Below, piece by piece: positions 38,621-47,728 of a DNA stretch of 64,000 nt; position 1 is the stretch's first letter; every line of letters starts with the position of its first letter. Position numbers and translations under genes: made by a program. The notes under the pieces were generated by a model that had not been told where the DNA came from, did no database searches, and was given only the letters and a program-made list of their open reading frames with translations. This DNA is from an uncultured Cellvibrio sp. (GTDB taxonomy: Bacteria > Pseudomonadota > Gammaproteobacteria > Pseudomonadales > Cellvibrionaceae), in the NCBI GenBank assembly GCA_946481095.1, contig CAMLML010000012.1, forward strand, positions 6,680-70,679. Reading direction: 5' to 3'.

Positions 38621-39700
38621 GTGGATCCCATTTGCTTCCCCGAACATCTACAAAAAATCCAAAAAATTCTCATCATAGGCCCCGCATGGATTGGCGATAT
38701 GATGATGGCGCATTCGCTGTTTCAAATATTAAAAATTCGCAATCCGGAGGCTGATATTCATGTGCTGGCGTCACCCTGGACGCAACCATTACTTAAAATG
38801 ATGCCGGAAGTGTCGCACATAATTGATATGCCAATCGGTCACGGTGCTTTTGCATTTTTTACGCGTCGCGAATTGGGAAAGTCGCTTCGCAGCCAACAAT
38901 ATGATCAAGCCATCTTGTTGCCCAATTCATTTAAATCAGCGCTGATTCCATTTTTCGCAGATATTCCCATTCGCACCGGCTGGCGCGGTGAAATGCGTTA
39001 CGGTTTGTTAAATGATATTCATATTCTCGATAAAAAACGTTTTCCATTAATGGTGCAGCGTTATATCGCGTTAGGATTGGAAAAAAATGCAGCCCCTTTG
39101 GATAATTTTCCATTCCCGAAATTACAGGTCGATTTAACTGATCGGGAAAATTTGTTAACAACATTTTCATTGGAGTTAAACCGGCCGGTACTGGTGATTT
39201 GCCCCGGTGCCGAATACGGGCCATCCAAACGCTGGCCGGAAAATTATTATGCGCAGGTCGCGCAAGAAAAAATCCAACAAGGTTGGCAGGTTTGGTTGAT
39301 GGGTTCAGCCAAAGACAAACAAGTCACCGATTTATTAGTTGAATCCATCGATTCAGAAAAACGAATCCATGTAAAAAATCTGGCAGGTGCAACCAATCTC
39401 ACACAAGCGATTCAATTAATTGCATTGTCAGATGCTGTCCTAACCAATGATTCAGGTTTAATGCACATCAGTGCTGCATTAAGTAAACCTATGGTAGTTG
39501 TTTATGGGTCAACATCACCCGAGCATACGCCGCCGCTGACACACAAAATAAAAATTGTTTCGCTGAATTTGGATTGCTCCCCCTGCTTCGAGCGCGAATG
39601 CCCCAAGCTGCATAACAACTGCATGAAACAATTATTACCCGATCAGGTCATGCAGGCGCTGGATGAGTTGCTTGAACAACCTTTGGGTATAACAACATGA
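38621..39700 (+). CDS. waaF: ADP-heptose:LPS heptosyltransferase II
   Basis: GT9 heptosyltransferase building the inner LPS core, 359 residues from the GTG at 38621. This start has G-rich sequence from the upstream repeat element as its only ribosome-site candidate, and the frame extends further into the repeat from GTG 38585. Motifs include ILIIGPAWIGDMMMAHSLFQ, VLVICPGAEYGPSKRWPENY and DAVLTNDSGLMHISAALSKP with VVYGSTSPEHTPP. The 3' end overlaps the next gene by 4 bases (ATGA). Confidence 0.93.
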   Translation: MDPICFPEHLQKIQKILIIGPAWIGDMMMAHSLFQILKIRNPEADIHVLASPWTQPLLKMMPEVSHIIDMPIGHGAFAFFTRRELGKSLRSQQYDQAILLPNSFKSALIPFFADIPIRTGWRGEMRYGLLNDIHILDKKRFPLMVQRYIALGLEKNAAPLDNFPFPKLQVDLTDRENLLTTFSLELNRPVLVICPGAEYGPSKRWPENYYAQVAQEKIQQGWQVWLMGSAKDKQVTDLLVESIDSEKRIHVKNLAGATNLTQAIQLIALSDAVLTNDSGLMHISAALSKPMVVVYGSTSPEHTPPLTHKIKIVSLNLDCSPCFERECPKLHNNCMKQLLPDQVMQALDELLEQPLGITT

Positions 39701-41685
39701 AACTTGCTATCGCAATCTTTCGTTATTTTCCCTACGGCGGTTTGCAACGCGATATGCGATTTATCGCCGAAGAAGCCATCAAACGCGGTCACCAAGTCAC
39801 AATTTTTTGTGGTGACTGGCAAGGCGAAAAAATTTCCGGCGCTGACATTCGTGTAATCGACACTTTTGTCTGGTTCAATATTGCGGGTGTACGCCGTTTT
39901 GTAAAAGCGTTTGAAAAACAATTTAATCGAAATGAATTCGATCTGTTGTTAGGGTTTAACAAAATGCCCGGGTTGGATGCCTATTTTGCCGGGGATACTT
40001 GTTTTGCGGAGAAGGCCTATATTGACAGATCCTGGTTGTATCGATTGGCGCCTCGCAGTCAACTGTATTTGCGTTATGAAAAATCTGTTTTCGGTGATTC
40101 AGGTGCGAAACAGATTTTTTGTCTGGTGCCACAACAAATCAAATCAATTGCACGATGGTATTCAGTACCACGTGATCGGGTAACATTATTGCCGCCAGGA
40201 ATTTCCAAAGCACATCTTGCTTGCGAAAACCCGCAAGATGCCAAAACAAAACTGCTCGCTGATTTGAATATTGAGCAATCGGCGAAAATTATTTTATGTT
40301 TGGGGTCAGGTTTTCGTACCAAAGGAGTTGATATTAGTATTGCCAGCTTCTCTGAATTTACCAAAGAGAATTCCAATACAGTACTGTTGATTGCCGGTGG
40401 TGATGATCCGGAAAAGTATCAACAACAAGCAAAACAATTGGGTGTTGATAAAAAAATATTTTTTATTGGTAATCAGTTTACTGTAGCGGGTTTATTGCAT
40501 TCTGCTGATTTTCTCCTGCACCCTGCGCGCTACGAGTTGGCGGGTAACGTGATACTGGAAGCTGTGCTCTGTGGGTGTCCTGTTTTGGTAAGCTCGCAGT
40601 CCGGGTTTGCCTATTATGTTAAGCGGTTTCAAATGGGCGAGTTGATTGAGTCCTTGAATGATGTTGAAAAAATCTCATTGCAAATGCATGGTCTTTTGAA
40701 AGAGCCTAAAGCTCAGTGGCAATCCAAAGCCCGGTTGTTGTGGATTGAAGATTTATTTTCACGTGCAGAAATTGCAGTCAATTGTTTGGAAAGTCTTATT
40801 CCTAGCTTGGACAGTAATACCCGACAAATGGCCTCAAATATAAATCCATGTTTGGCATTGCTGCCTAACCTGCGGGATGATGAACAGTTAATTCTTCAGT
40901 TACAGGAAAATTTCAATAAAGGCACAGGATTTGAGTTTATTAACCAGATACAAGGTGTGACTGTTCGTAAAATGTCTGATCGGGAAACTGTTCGTTTTAT
41001 TAATGGAAACAAAACTTATTATCTGAAACGGCACTTTGGTGTTGGCTGGTGGGAAATTATCAAAAATTTATTGCAATTACGATTACCTGTATTGGGTGCA
41101 GTGAATGAATGGAGAGCTTTGCAAAAGTTATCGGCTTTGCAAATTCCCGGTTTGCATGCAATTGCTTATGCTATGCAAGGTTGGAGTCCAGCCAGCAGAA
41201 AGTCTTTTATTATCACAGATGAGTTAAATGATGTTGTACAGTTAGACCATTTTTTGGAATCTCATTCACTGACGGTTCAGCAAAAAGTCAGTCTAATTCG
41301 CAAAGTCGCACAGATTGCGCGCGAAATGCACGCGGCGGGAATTAATCACCGTGATTTTTATTTGTGTCACTTTATGTTGAAGCAATCCTGGGATTTTTTG
41401 GCCGAGCCACAGATATATATTATCGATTTACACAGAGCACAAATTCGCCCGCAAGTACCTGAAAGATGGTTGGTTAAAGATTTGGCAGGATTGTATTTTT
41501 CCAGTATGCCTTTATCTATATCGTCAAGGGATGTATTACGATTCTTGCGTTATTATTTTCAACAATCATTGGTTGATATATTCAAGCAAGAGCAATACTT
41601 ATTAAGTAAAGTCGAAGTCAAAGCAAAACAACTTTACAAAAAGCATAACCCGTATGATGCTGCGGAAAAAAGCAATACGCTTTAG
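39697..41685 (+). CDS. WaaG glycosyltransferase fused to WaaP LPS kinase
   Basis: A single 662-residue frame. Residues 1-370 are a GT4 glucosyltransferase of the WaaG type (MKLAIAIFRYFPYGGLQRDM, FCLVPQQIKSIARWYSVPRD and the UDP-sugar loop HPARYELAGNVILEAVLCGC). Residues about 405-662 match WaaP, the kinase that phosphorylates heptose I: YYLKRHFGVGWWEIIKNLLQ, LPVLGAVNEWRALQKL, the catalytic AGINHRDFYLCHFML, and IYIIDLHRAQIRPQVPERW. Both halves keep their active-site motifs. In Pseudomonas and E. coli these are separate genes. The cytoplasmic fusion would couple sugar transfer and phosphorylation. Confidence 0.92.
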   Translation: MKLAIAIFRYFPYGGLQRDMRFIAEEAIKRGHQVTIFCGDWQGEKISGADIRVIDTFVWFNIAGVRRFVKAFEKQFNRNEFDLLLGFNKMPGLDAYFAGDTCFAEKAYIDRSWLYRLAPRSQLYLRYEKSVFGDSGAKQIFCLVPQQIKSIARWYSVPRDRVTLLPPGISKAHLACENPQDAKTKLLADLNIEQSAKIILCLGSGFRTKGVDISIASFSEFTKENSNTVLLIAGGDDPEKYQQQAKQLGVDKKIFFIGNQFTVAGLLHSADFLLHPARYELAGNVILEAVLCGCPVLVSSQSGFAYYVKRFQMGELIESLNDVEKISLQMHGLLKEPKAQWQSKARLLWIEDLFSRAEIAVNCLESLIPSLDSNTRQMASNINPCLALLPNLRDDEQLILQLQENFNKGTGFEFINQIQGVTVRKMSDRETVRFINGNKTYYLKRHFGVGWWEIIKNLLQLRLPVLGAVNEWRALQKLSALQIPGLHAIAYAMQGWSPASRKSFIITDELNDVVQLDHFLESHSLTVQQKVSLIRKVAQIAREMHAAGINHRDFYLCHFMLKQSWDFLAEPQIYIIDLHRAQIRPQVPERWLVKDLAGLYFSSMPLSISSRDVLRFLRYYFQQSLVDIFKQEQYLLSKVEVKAKQLYKKHNPYDAAEKSNTL

Positions 41686-41726
41686 ATATATGGAGCATCC
41701 TGCGAACAAGTCTTACAGAGAAAAGT

Positions 41727-42953
41727 ATGAAGTTGAGTTTTATTGCTAACCGTCAATATCGTGAAGAAAAAGTTCTGAATTGGATTTCGGTTGGATTGTT
41801 ATTTTTTATAACATCTTTTATTTGGGCTCCTTCACGTGATGGGGTTCAAATAGTTTTTGCGTTGGGTTTATTGTTGCCATTGTTGTGTGTGCTGCCATTT
41901 CGCAAACCTGAATTTCGAATCTATGGTGGATGGTTTACCGGTTTGGCGTTGATCTTTGCTGCTTATGCAAGTTTAACCAGTATTTGGTCGCCTGTTCCTG
42001 AAGCTGACTTTTTTGTTATTCAATGGGTGGTCTTGGCTGTTTGGTTATGCGGTATTAATTGGTTGTCCAGTCAGCGAGAAATTAATTGGAATTACTTGTT
42101 GGAATTATTATTGCTGTTAGGTTGTTTCTTGGGATTAATTGATTTGTTGGTTTTTTATGGAGAGAATTCTATTTTTTCACGATTGAATGGTCTCTTTGTT
42201 GCGCGTAACCCTAATGAATTGGGCGTGCTTTTTGGTATATTGAGTCTGTTAGCTTTTTGTCAGTGGTTAAAAGCCAACACATTCAAGCAGTCTGCACATT
42301 ATGGATTGGTGCTCGTGTGCTTACTCTTGCCTTTATTTCTTTCCCAGAGTCGTGGTGCTTTGCTAGCACTGCTCACCACTTCTTTAATGGCATGTTTTTA
42401 TATTGGAATGTCCAAACAAAAAATGGGATTTTTGACGGGGTTAATCATTTTGAGTGTATTGGCTCTTATAGTAAATTGGTCTCAAGTAATGGCTTTCGCA
42501 CCAGATCGTTTTGGTTCGGGTTTTCGCGATATTATTTGGCAGGAAGTATTTTCACGCTCAGTGAATGAGCATCTGTTGTTTGGCATAGGTTTGGAAAAAG
42601 AAGGGCGCATTATTATTCCGGATGTGGATGTATTCAATCATGCACACAATGTGTGGCTGGATACTTTTTATCGTACAGGATTGATTGGTTTAATTCTGGC
42701 GCTGGCACATGTGTTTTATGTGTTACAAAAATTCAAACCTTCTGAAGCACTGACACCATTATATTTATGGTTGATGTTTGGATTAATTGCGTCAATGTTC
42801 GATTACCGGGGTTTTTTCTGGGAGATCGATATGAAATGGTTTTTATTCTGGATTCCTGTTGGATTAATTTCTGCTATGCAGATTCAAGAAAAAAATATTC
42901 AAGAAAACAATCCTGAAATTTTGAAAGTCACAGGTAACAAAAATGAAGAATAA
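41727..42953 (+). CDS. waaL: O-antigen ligase family membrane protein
   Basis: A 408-residue polytopic protein with about ten to twelve helices. A central conserved region has LFLSQSRGALLALLTTSLMA, then a large periplasmic loop with FGSGFRDIIWQEVFSR and the His-containing HAHNVWLDTFYRTGLIGLIL, typical of the WzyC/WaaL superfamily. It ligates O-antigen to the lipid A core or polymerises glycans. Placed between core-assembly genes and msbA, the ligase role is favoured. The msbA start overlaps its end by 11 bases. Confidence 0.82.
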   Translation: MKLSFIANRQYREEKVLNWISVGLLFFITSFIWAPSRDGVQIVFALGLLLPLLCVLPFRKPEFRIYGGWFTGLALIFAAYASLTSIWSPVPEADFFVIQWVVLAVWLCGINWLSSQREINWNYLLELLLLLGCFLGLIDLLVFYGENSIFSRLNGLFVARNPNELGVLFGILSLLAFCQWLKANTFKQSAHYGLVLVCLLLPLFLSQSRGALLALLTTSLMACFYIGMSKQKMGFLTGLIILSVLALIVNWSQVMAFAPDRFGSGFRDIIWQEVFSRSVNEHLLFGIGLEKEGRIIIPDVDVFNHAHNVWLDTFYRTGLIGLILALAHVFYVLQKFKPSEALTPLYLWLMFGLIASMFDYRGFFWEIDMKWFLFWIPVGLISAMQIQEKNIQENNPEILKVTGNKNEE

Positions 42954-44685
42954 CATGCCAGAACAATCCGCATGGCTTATTTACAAACGCCTGCTTACCT
43001 ATGTCAAGCCTTTCATTGGCATGTTTGTTATCAGTTTTTTCGGATTCGTTTGTTACGCTTTTTCCAATAACTTGTTCGTACATTTATTGGAGGATTTAAT
43101 CAACGTAATTTCCGCCAATAATCCGGCGGATCGCTACATTATTCCGCTCCAGGTGATTGGGATCACCTTGTTAAGAAGTTTCGGCGCTTTTGTTGGTGTA
43201 TATTTTATGTCTCGAATTGCACTGCATGTGGTGCACAGGTTACGAGTTGAGGTTTTTAATCATATGACAACACTGCCCAATGCTGTTTATGATCAGCACA
43301 CATCGGGCCATATGATTTCATTAATTACGTACAATATTAATGGCGTAACATCTGCGGCGACTGACGCAATTAAAATTGGTTTGCGTGAAGGATTAACCGT
43401 TATCTTTTTATTCGCGCAACTTTTGTATATGGATTGGCAACTCACTATGGTGTTTGTTGTTATAGCACCGGTTATCGGGCTTATTGTGATGATTGTAGGG
43501 AAACGTTTGCGACGATTGAGCAAAAAAGTTCAATTGTTGGTTGGAGACCTTGCGCAAATTACCAATGAAATGATTGGCGGTTTTAAAGTCATGAGAAGTT
43601 TCGGTGGTGAAAAATATGAGAAGGGACGATTTGCAAAAACCAGCCAGAGTAATTTGAAACAAAACATGAAAATTGTTGTAACTTCCGCAGCGAATACACC
43701 GATTATTCATTTGTTGGTTGCCTTGGCTATTGCGTTTTTGATTTTTATTGCTCTGACATTTATGGAAATACAAGACCCCGCAAAATTTGTGGCCTACATG
43801 ACAGCTGCTGCTGCGATTATGCCCGCTGCCAGAAAGTTGGGTGAAGTTGCTCCTATTATTTTAAAAGGTGTTGCCGCTGCCGAGAGCGTTTTTCAAATGC
43901 TGGATACACCGGCAGAAAAAGATTCCGGAACTCATCAAGTGGACAGGGTTAAAGGTGAAATTCGTTTTGAAAATGTGAGTTTCACTTATCCGCAAAAAAA
44001 TCAGCCTGTATTGAAAAATATTAATCTTGATGTCAAGGCGGGCGAAGTCATTGCGTTGGTGGGTAAAACGGGAAGTGGTAAATCGACGCTGGTGAATTTG
44101 ATCAGTCGTTTTTACGATGCCAGTGAAGGAAAAATTATCATTGATGGTGTTCCTGTTCAGGATTACACACTACAAAACTTGCGCCAACAAATTGCGTTGG
44201 TGAATCAACATGTAACACTTTTTAACGAGACAGTCGCTGCTAATATCGCTTATGGTGCTAAACAAGATGCTGCTATGGAAGAGATAAAAGCGGCGGCTGA
44301 TGCTGCATACGCCACAGAATTTATTGAGCGGTTGCCGGAAGGTTTTGCTACCCTTATTGGCGAGTCAGGTGGTCGTTTATCGGGCGGGCAACGACAACGA
44401 CTGGCAATTGCCAGAGCCCTGTTGAAAGACGCGCCGATTCTAATTCTCGATGAAGCAACCTCTGCATTGGATAATGAATCGGAGTACTATATACAACAGG
44501 CATTGACGCGCATTATGAAAGGGCGAACCACTTTTGTAATTGCGCACAGATTATCGACTATTGAAAATGCAGATCGAATATTGGTAATGGAAAATGGAGA
44601 AATTGTTGAAGAGGGTAGCCATGCGGAATTGTTGGCTAGACAGGGGCAGTACACTCGTTTGTATGAATCCAAATTTGAGGTTTAA
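42943..44685 (+). CDS. msbA: Lipid A flippase, ABC exporter MsbA
   Basis: A 580-residue ABC half-transporter: an N-terminal six-helix domain (about residues 1-330) and an ATPase domain. Walker A is GKTGSGKSTLVNLISRFYDA, signature LSGGQRQRLAIARALL and Walker B ILILDEATSALDNESEYYIQ. It forms a homodimer that flips lipid A-core across the inner membrane. It lies within the core-assembly cluster, overlapping waaL and ahead of hldE. Confidence 0.95.
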   Translation: MKNNMPEQSAWLIYKRLLTYVKPFIGMFVISFFGFVCYAFSNNLFVHLLEDLINVISANNPADRYIIPLQVIGITLLRSFGAFVGVYFMSRIALHVVHRLRVEVFNHMTTLPNAVYDQHTSGHMISLITYNINGVTSAATDAIKIGLREGLTVIFLFAQLLYMDWQLTMVFVVIAPVIGLIVMIVGKRLRRLSKKVQLLVGDLAQITNEMIGGFKVMRSFGGEKYEKGRFAKTSQSNLKQNMKIVVTSAANTPIIHLLVALAIAFLIFIALTFMEIQDPAKFVAYMTAAAAIMPAARKLGEVAPIILKGVAAAESVFQMLDTPAEKDSGTHQVDRVKGEIRFENVSFTYPQKNQPVLKNINLDVKAGEVIALVGKTGSGKSTLVNLISRFYDASEGKIIIDGVPVQDYTLQNLRQQIALVNQHVTLFNETVAANIAYGAKQDAAMEEIKAAADAAYATEFIERLPEGFATLIGESGGRLSGGQRQRLAIARALLKDAPILILDEATSALDNESEYYIQQALTRIMKGRTTFVIAHRLSTIENADRILVMENGEIVEEGSHAELLARQGQYTRLYESKFEV

Positions 44686-44708
44686 TTTCAGTCATCAAAG
44701 GATGTTTT

Positions 44709-46133
44709 ATGCAATTAATATTGCCTGCATTTGAGCATGCGAGAGTGTTGGTTGTTGGAGATGTGATGCTGGACAGGTATTGGCATGGCGTCAGCAGCCG
44801 AATCTCACCTGAAGCGCCCGTTCCTGTTGTTAAAGTTTCCCAAAAAGATGATCGTCCTGGTGGAGCTGCCAACGTCGCGCTTAATATTGCTGCATTGGGA
44901 GCCAGCGTTTCTGTGGTGGGTGTTGTAGGTGCAGATGAAGCCGGTGAAATCCTGCATCAGCGTTTGCATGCCGCGGGTATCAGCGCATCCTTACAAATTG
45001 CCAGCAGGAGCCCAACTATTACCAAGTTGCGTGTGACCAGTCGTCACCAACAGCTACTGCGTATGGATTTTGAAGAAAAATTTCATAGTCAGGATGCCAA
45101 TCAGGTTTTCAACAAAGCTCGCCATCAATTAACACAAACCAATCTTTTGGTTCTTTCCGATTATGCAAAGGGTACTTTGCAAGATTGCCAATCATTAATC
45201 GCGTTGGCAAAAAGTGCGGGGATTCCTGTATTGGTCGATCCCAAAGGAAATCAGTTTGAACTCTATAGAGGAGCAACTTTATTAACTCCCAATTTGCTGG
45301 AGTTTGAAGATGTTGTTGGCCCCTGTCGCGACGAAGCTACTTTGGTGGCCAAGGGCAACACCCTGATTGAGAAGTTAAATCTGGAAGCGTTGTTGATTAC
45401 TCGTGGAGAGCACGGCATGACCTTGTTGCGTCATAACCAGCCGGAATTGCATTTGCCGGCTCGTGCACGTGAAGTGTTTGATGTGACCGGAGCGGGAGAC
45501 ACAGTCATAGCGACTATTGCAGCCAGTCTTTCAGCCGGTGTGGATTTACCCCATTCAGTAGCATTGGCTAATCTCGCGGCGGGGATTGTGGTGGGTAAAC
45601 AAGGTACGGCTGTTGTCAGTATTCCGGAGTTACGCAGGGCAATTATCTCTGAACAAGGCGTTGAGCGTGGGGTGGTGAGTGAAGACCAATTGCTCATGGC
45701 TCTTGAAGATGCGCGAGCATCAGGTGAAAAAATTGTTTTCACCAATGGTTGCTTTGACATTATTCACGCCGGTCATGTGGGTTATCTGGATGACGCCCGC
45801 AAGCAAGGAGACAGATTGATTGTGGCTGTTAACAGTGATGCATCAATTCGACGGCTTAAGGGCGAAGGCCGTCCCATCAACACACTCGACAGACGCATGA
45901 CCGTTATTGCGGGGCTGGGAGCTGTGGATTGGGTGGTGTCTTTTGATGAAGATACCCCTGAACGTTTGCTTCGTCGTTTAAAGCCGGATGTATTGGTAAA
46001 AGGCGGTGATTATCGTGAGGATCAGGTTGTGGGGGCAGACCTGGTCAAGTCTTATGGCGGACAGGTGAAAGTGCTTTCGTTTTTTGATAACTGTTCGACC
46101 ACTTCTATTGTGAATCGTATTCGGCAGAAGTGA
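44709..46133 (+). CDS. hldE: Bifunctional heptose kinase/ADP-heptose synthetase
   Basis: HldE phosphorylates heptose-7-phosphate at C1 and later adds AMP to make ADP-heptose for the LPS core, 474 residues. The N-terminal ribokinase-type domain (to about 320) shows GDVMLDRYWHGVSSRISPEA, RPGGAANVALNIAALGA and the catalytic VTGAGDTVIATIA. The C-terminal nucleotidyltransferase shows FTNGCFDIIHAGHVGYLDDA and VLVKGGDYREDQVVG. Its substrate feeds the heptosyltransferase upstream in the cluster. Confidence 0.97.
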   Translation: MQLILPAFEHARVLVVGDVMLDRYWHGVSSRISPEAPVPVVKVSQKDDRPGGAANVALNIAALGASVSVVGVVGADEAGEILHQRLHAAGISASLQIASRSPTITKLRVTSRHQQLLRMDFEEKFHSQDANQVFNKARHQLTQTNLLVLSDYAKGTLQDCQSLIALAKSAGIPVLVDPKGNQFELYRGATLLTPNLLEFEDVVGPCRDEATLVAKGNTLIEKLNLEALLITRGEHGMTLLRHNQPELHLPARAREVFDVTGAGDTVIATIAASLSAGVDLPHSVALANLAAGIVVGKQGTAVVSIPELRRAIISEQGVERGVVSEDQLLMALEDARASGEKIVFTNGCFDIIHAGHVGYLDDARKQGDRLIVAVNSDASIRRLKGEGRPINTLDRRMTVIAGLGAVDWVVSFDEDTPERLLRRLKPDVLVKGGDYREDQVVGADLVKSYGGQVKVLSFFDNCSTTSIVNRIRQK

Positions 46134-46137
46134 TTTT

Positions 46138-46184
46138 ACCCTCACCCTAGCCCTCTCCCTCAGGGAGAGGGCTAGGGTGAGGGT
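46138..46184. repeat. 23-bp perfect inverted repeat, CCCTCTCCC family
   Basis: Arms 46138-46160 and 46162-46184 are perfect reverse complements around a single central base. The core CCCTCTCCCT is shared with the composite elements, and the outer arm CCCTCACCCTAG is specific to this copy. It lies between the convergent hldE and yqhD genes, 5 bases from each stop codon, and can act as a bidirectional terminator (TTTT on one side, AAAA on the other). Confidence 0.85.
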
Positions 46185-46188
46185 GCTT

Positions 46189-47343
46189 TTACGCCGCCAA
46201 TTCCAATATCTCTCGCGAAGCCTCAGGTGTAATCGCACCATGTTCACCCAGTGCCAACAAATTATGTTTCTTCAACATATCCACCAATTTTGGAATTGAA
46301 TCTTTGTTAACACCGTAACCACTCAGTGTCGTAGGCGTTCCCATTTGTTCAAAGAATTTTTTAGTCGCAGTAATTGCGCCATCGATCACTGCATCATCAT
46401 TGGCATCTTGTAGGTTCCACACGCGACGGCCGTATTGAATTAATTTTTCACGTTTTTTGTCGCGTTGATGTTGCATCACAGCGGGTAAAACAATTGCCAG
46501 AGTTTGTGCGTGATCCAATCCATGCATGGCGGTAATTTCATGGCCAATCATATGCGTCGCCCAATCTTGCGGAACACCCACACCAATTAATCCATTGAGT
46601 GCCATAGTCGCAGCCCACATTAAATTTGAACGGACTTCATAATTGGTAGGATCTTTCAACGCTTTCGGGCCTTCTTCAATCAAGGTCATCAACAAACCTT
46701 CTGCGAAACGATCCTGTACTTTTGCGTTGACGGGATAAGTCAGGTATTGCTCCATAATATGAACAAAGGCATCAACTGCACCGTTGGCAATTTGACGTGG
46801 AGGTAAACTATAAGTTGTGGTTGGATCGAGAATAGCAAATTGCGGATATACCAATGGGCTACCAAAGGACAATTTTTCTTGTGTCGCTGCTTTGGTGACA
46901 ACCGAATTGCCATTACTTTCCGTACCGGTTGCAGGCAAAGTTAAAATACAGCCTATGGGCAAAGCGGAAAAGAAAGGTTTGTTTTTTGCCATAATGTCCC
47001 AGGGCTCTCCATCGAAATTAATTGCTGCTGCAATTAACTTGGTTCCATCAATGACGCTGCCACCACCGACAGCTAACAGAAAATCGATTTTTTCTTGTTT
47101 GACTAACTCCACTGCTTTCATCAAGGTTTCATAGTGTGGATTAGGTTCTATACTGCCAAATTCAAACCAGGTTCTACCTTCAAGTGCGTTGACGACTTGA
47201 TCGTAGACACCATTTTTTTTGATAGAGCCACCACCGTAAGTGAGTAATATTCTGACGTTGGCCGGTAATAAATGGGTGAGTTCTTTTATCTGACCTTCGC
47301 CAAAAATAATTTTGGTAGGATTGGAAAAAGTAAAGTTATTCAT
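46189..47343 (-). CDS. yqhD: Iron-containing alcohol dehydrogenase, YqhD-like
   Basis: A 384-residue NADPH-dependent aldehyde reductase. The N-terminus MNNFTFSNPTKIIFGEGQI is close to E. coli YqhD. Coenzyme motifs include YGGGSIKKNGVYDQV and LLAVGGGSVIDGTK. The metal ligands lie in IANGAVDAFVHIMEQYL and MIGHEITAMHGLDHAQTLAI. It detoxifies aldehydes such as those from lipid peroxidation. AGGAG precedes the ATG, and the gene is convergent with hldE. Confidence 0.93.
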   Translation of the reverse strand: MNNFTFSNPTKIIFGEGQIKELTHLLPANVRILLTYGGGSIKKNGVYDQVVNALEGRTWFEFGSIEPNPHYETLMKAVELVKQEKIDFLLAVGGGSVIDGTKLIAAAINFDGEPWDIMAKNKPFFSALPIGCILTLPATGTESNGNSVVTKAATQEKLSFGSPLVYPQFAILDPTTTYSLPPRQIANGAVDAFVHIMEQYLTYPVNAKVQDRFAEGLLMTLIEEGPKALKDPTNYEVRSNLMWAATMALNGLIGVGVPQDWATHMIGHEITAMHGLDHAQTLAIVLPAVMQHQRDKKREKLIQYGRRVWNLQDANDDAVIDGAITATKKFFEQMGTPTTLSGYGVNKDSIPKLVDMLKKHNLLALGEHGAITPEASREILELAA

Positions 47344-47404
47344 GATTAATCTCCTGCCGATTTTTGGAAAGTCTGTCTATTATTGGAAAGCCTCGCAATA
47401 TTTT

Positions 47405-47728
47405 TTACATCAAATAAATTGCACCGTCTTTAATATAAAATGGCAGTGCTTTCAGTTTGTCGCCTGCGCATGGACCGGCGATACAATTGCCGCTATCAAT
47501 TAAAAACAAGGCCCCATGCGTTGAACATTGAATTAAATTTTTGTCACTGTCCAGAAACTGATCTTCCTGCCACTCAAGGTTCACACCGAGGTGAGGGCAC
47601 AAATTCTTGTAGACATAAATTTGTGCGTCATGCTTTACCACAAATAAATCCAGATTGTTCACAGTAAAGCCTTTGCTGCCTGGATCTTCCAATTCATCAA
47701 TCCGACACAAAAAATCATTCATAGTCAT
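47405..47728 (-). CDS. Rieske [2Fe-2S] ferredoxin-type protein
   Basis: A 107-residue soluble Rieske protein. The two ligand boxes CPHLGVNLEW and CSTHGALFLIDSG are complete (Cys-x-His and Cys-x2-His). No membrane helix is seen, so it resembles the NirD/ferredoxin-like group rather than the bc1 subunit. The protein may pass electrons to an oxygenase or be an assembly helper. The start ATG overlaps the end of the Deg-type protease gene, pointing to translational coupling. Confidence 0.9.
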   Translation of the reverse strand: MTMNDFLCRIDELEDPGSKGFTVNNLDLFVVKHDAQIYVYKNLCPHLGVNLEWQEDQFLDSDKNLIQCSTHGALFLIDSGNCIAGPCAGDKLKALPFYIKDGAIYLM

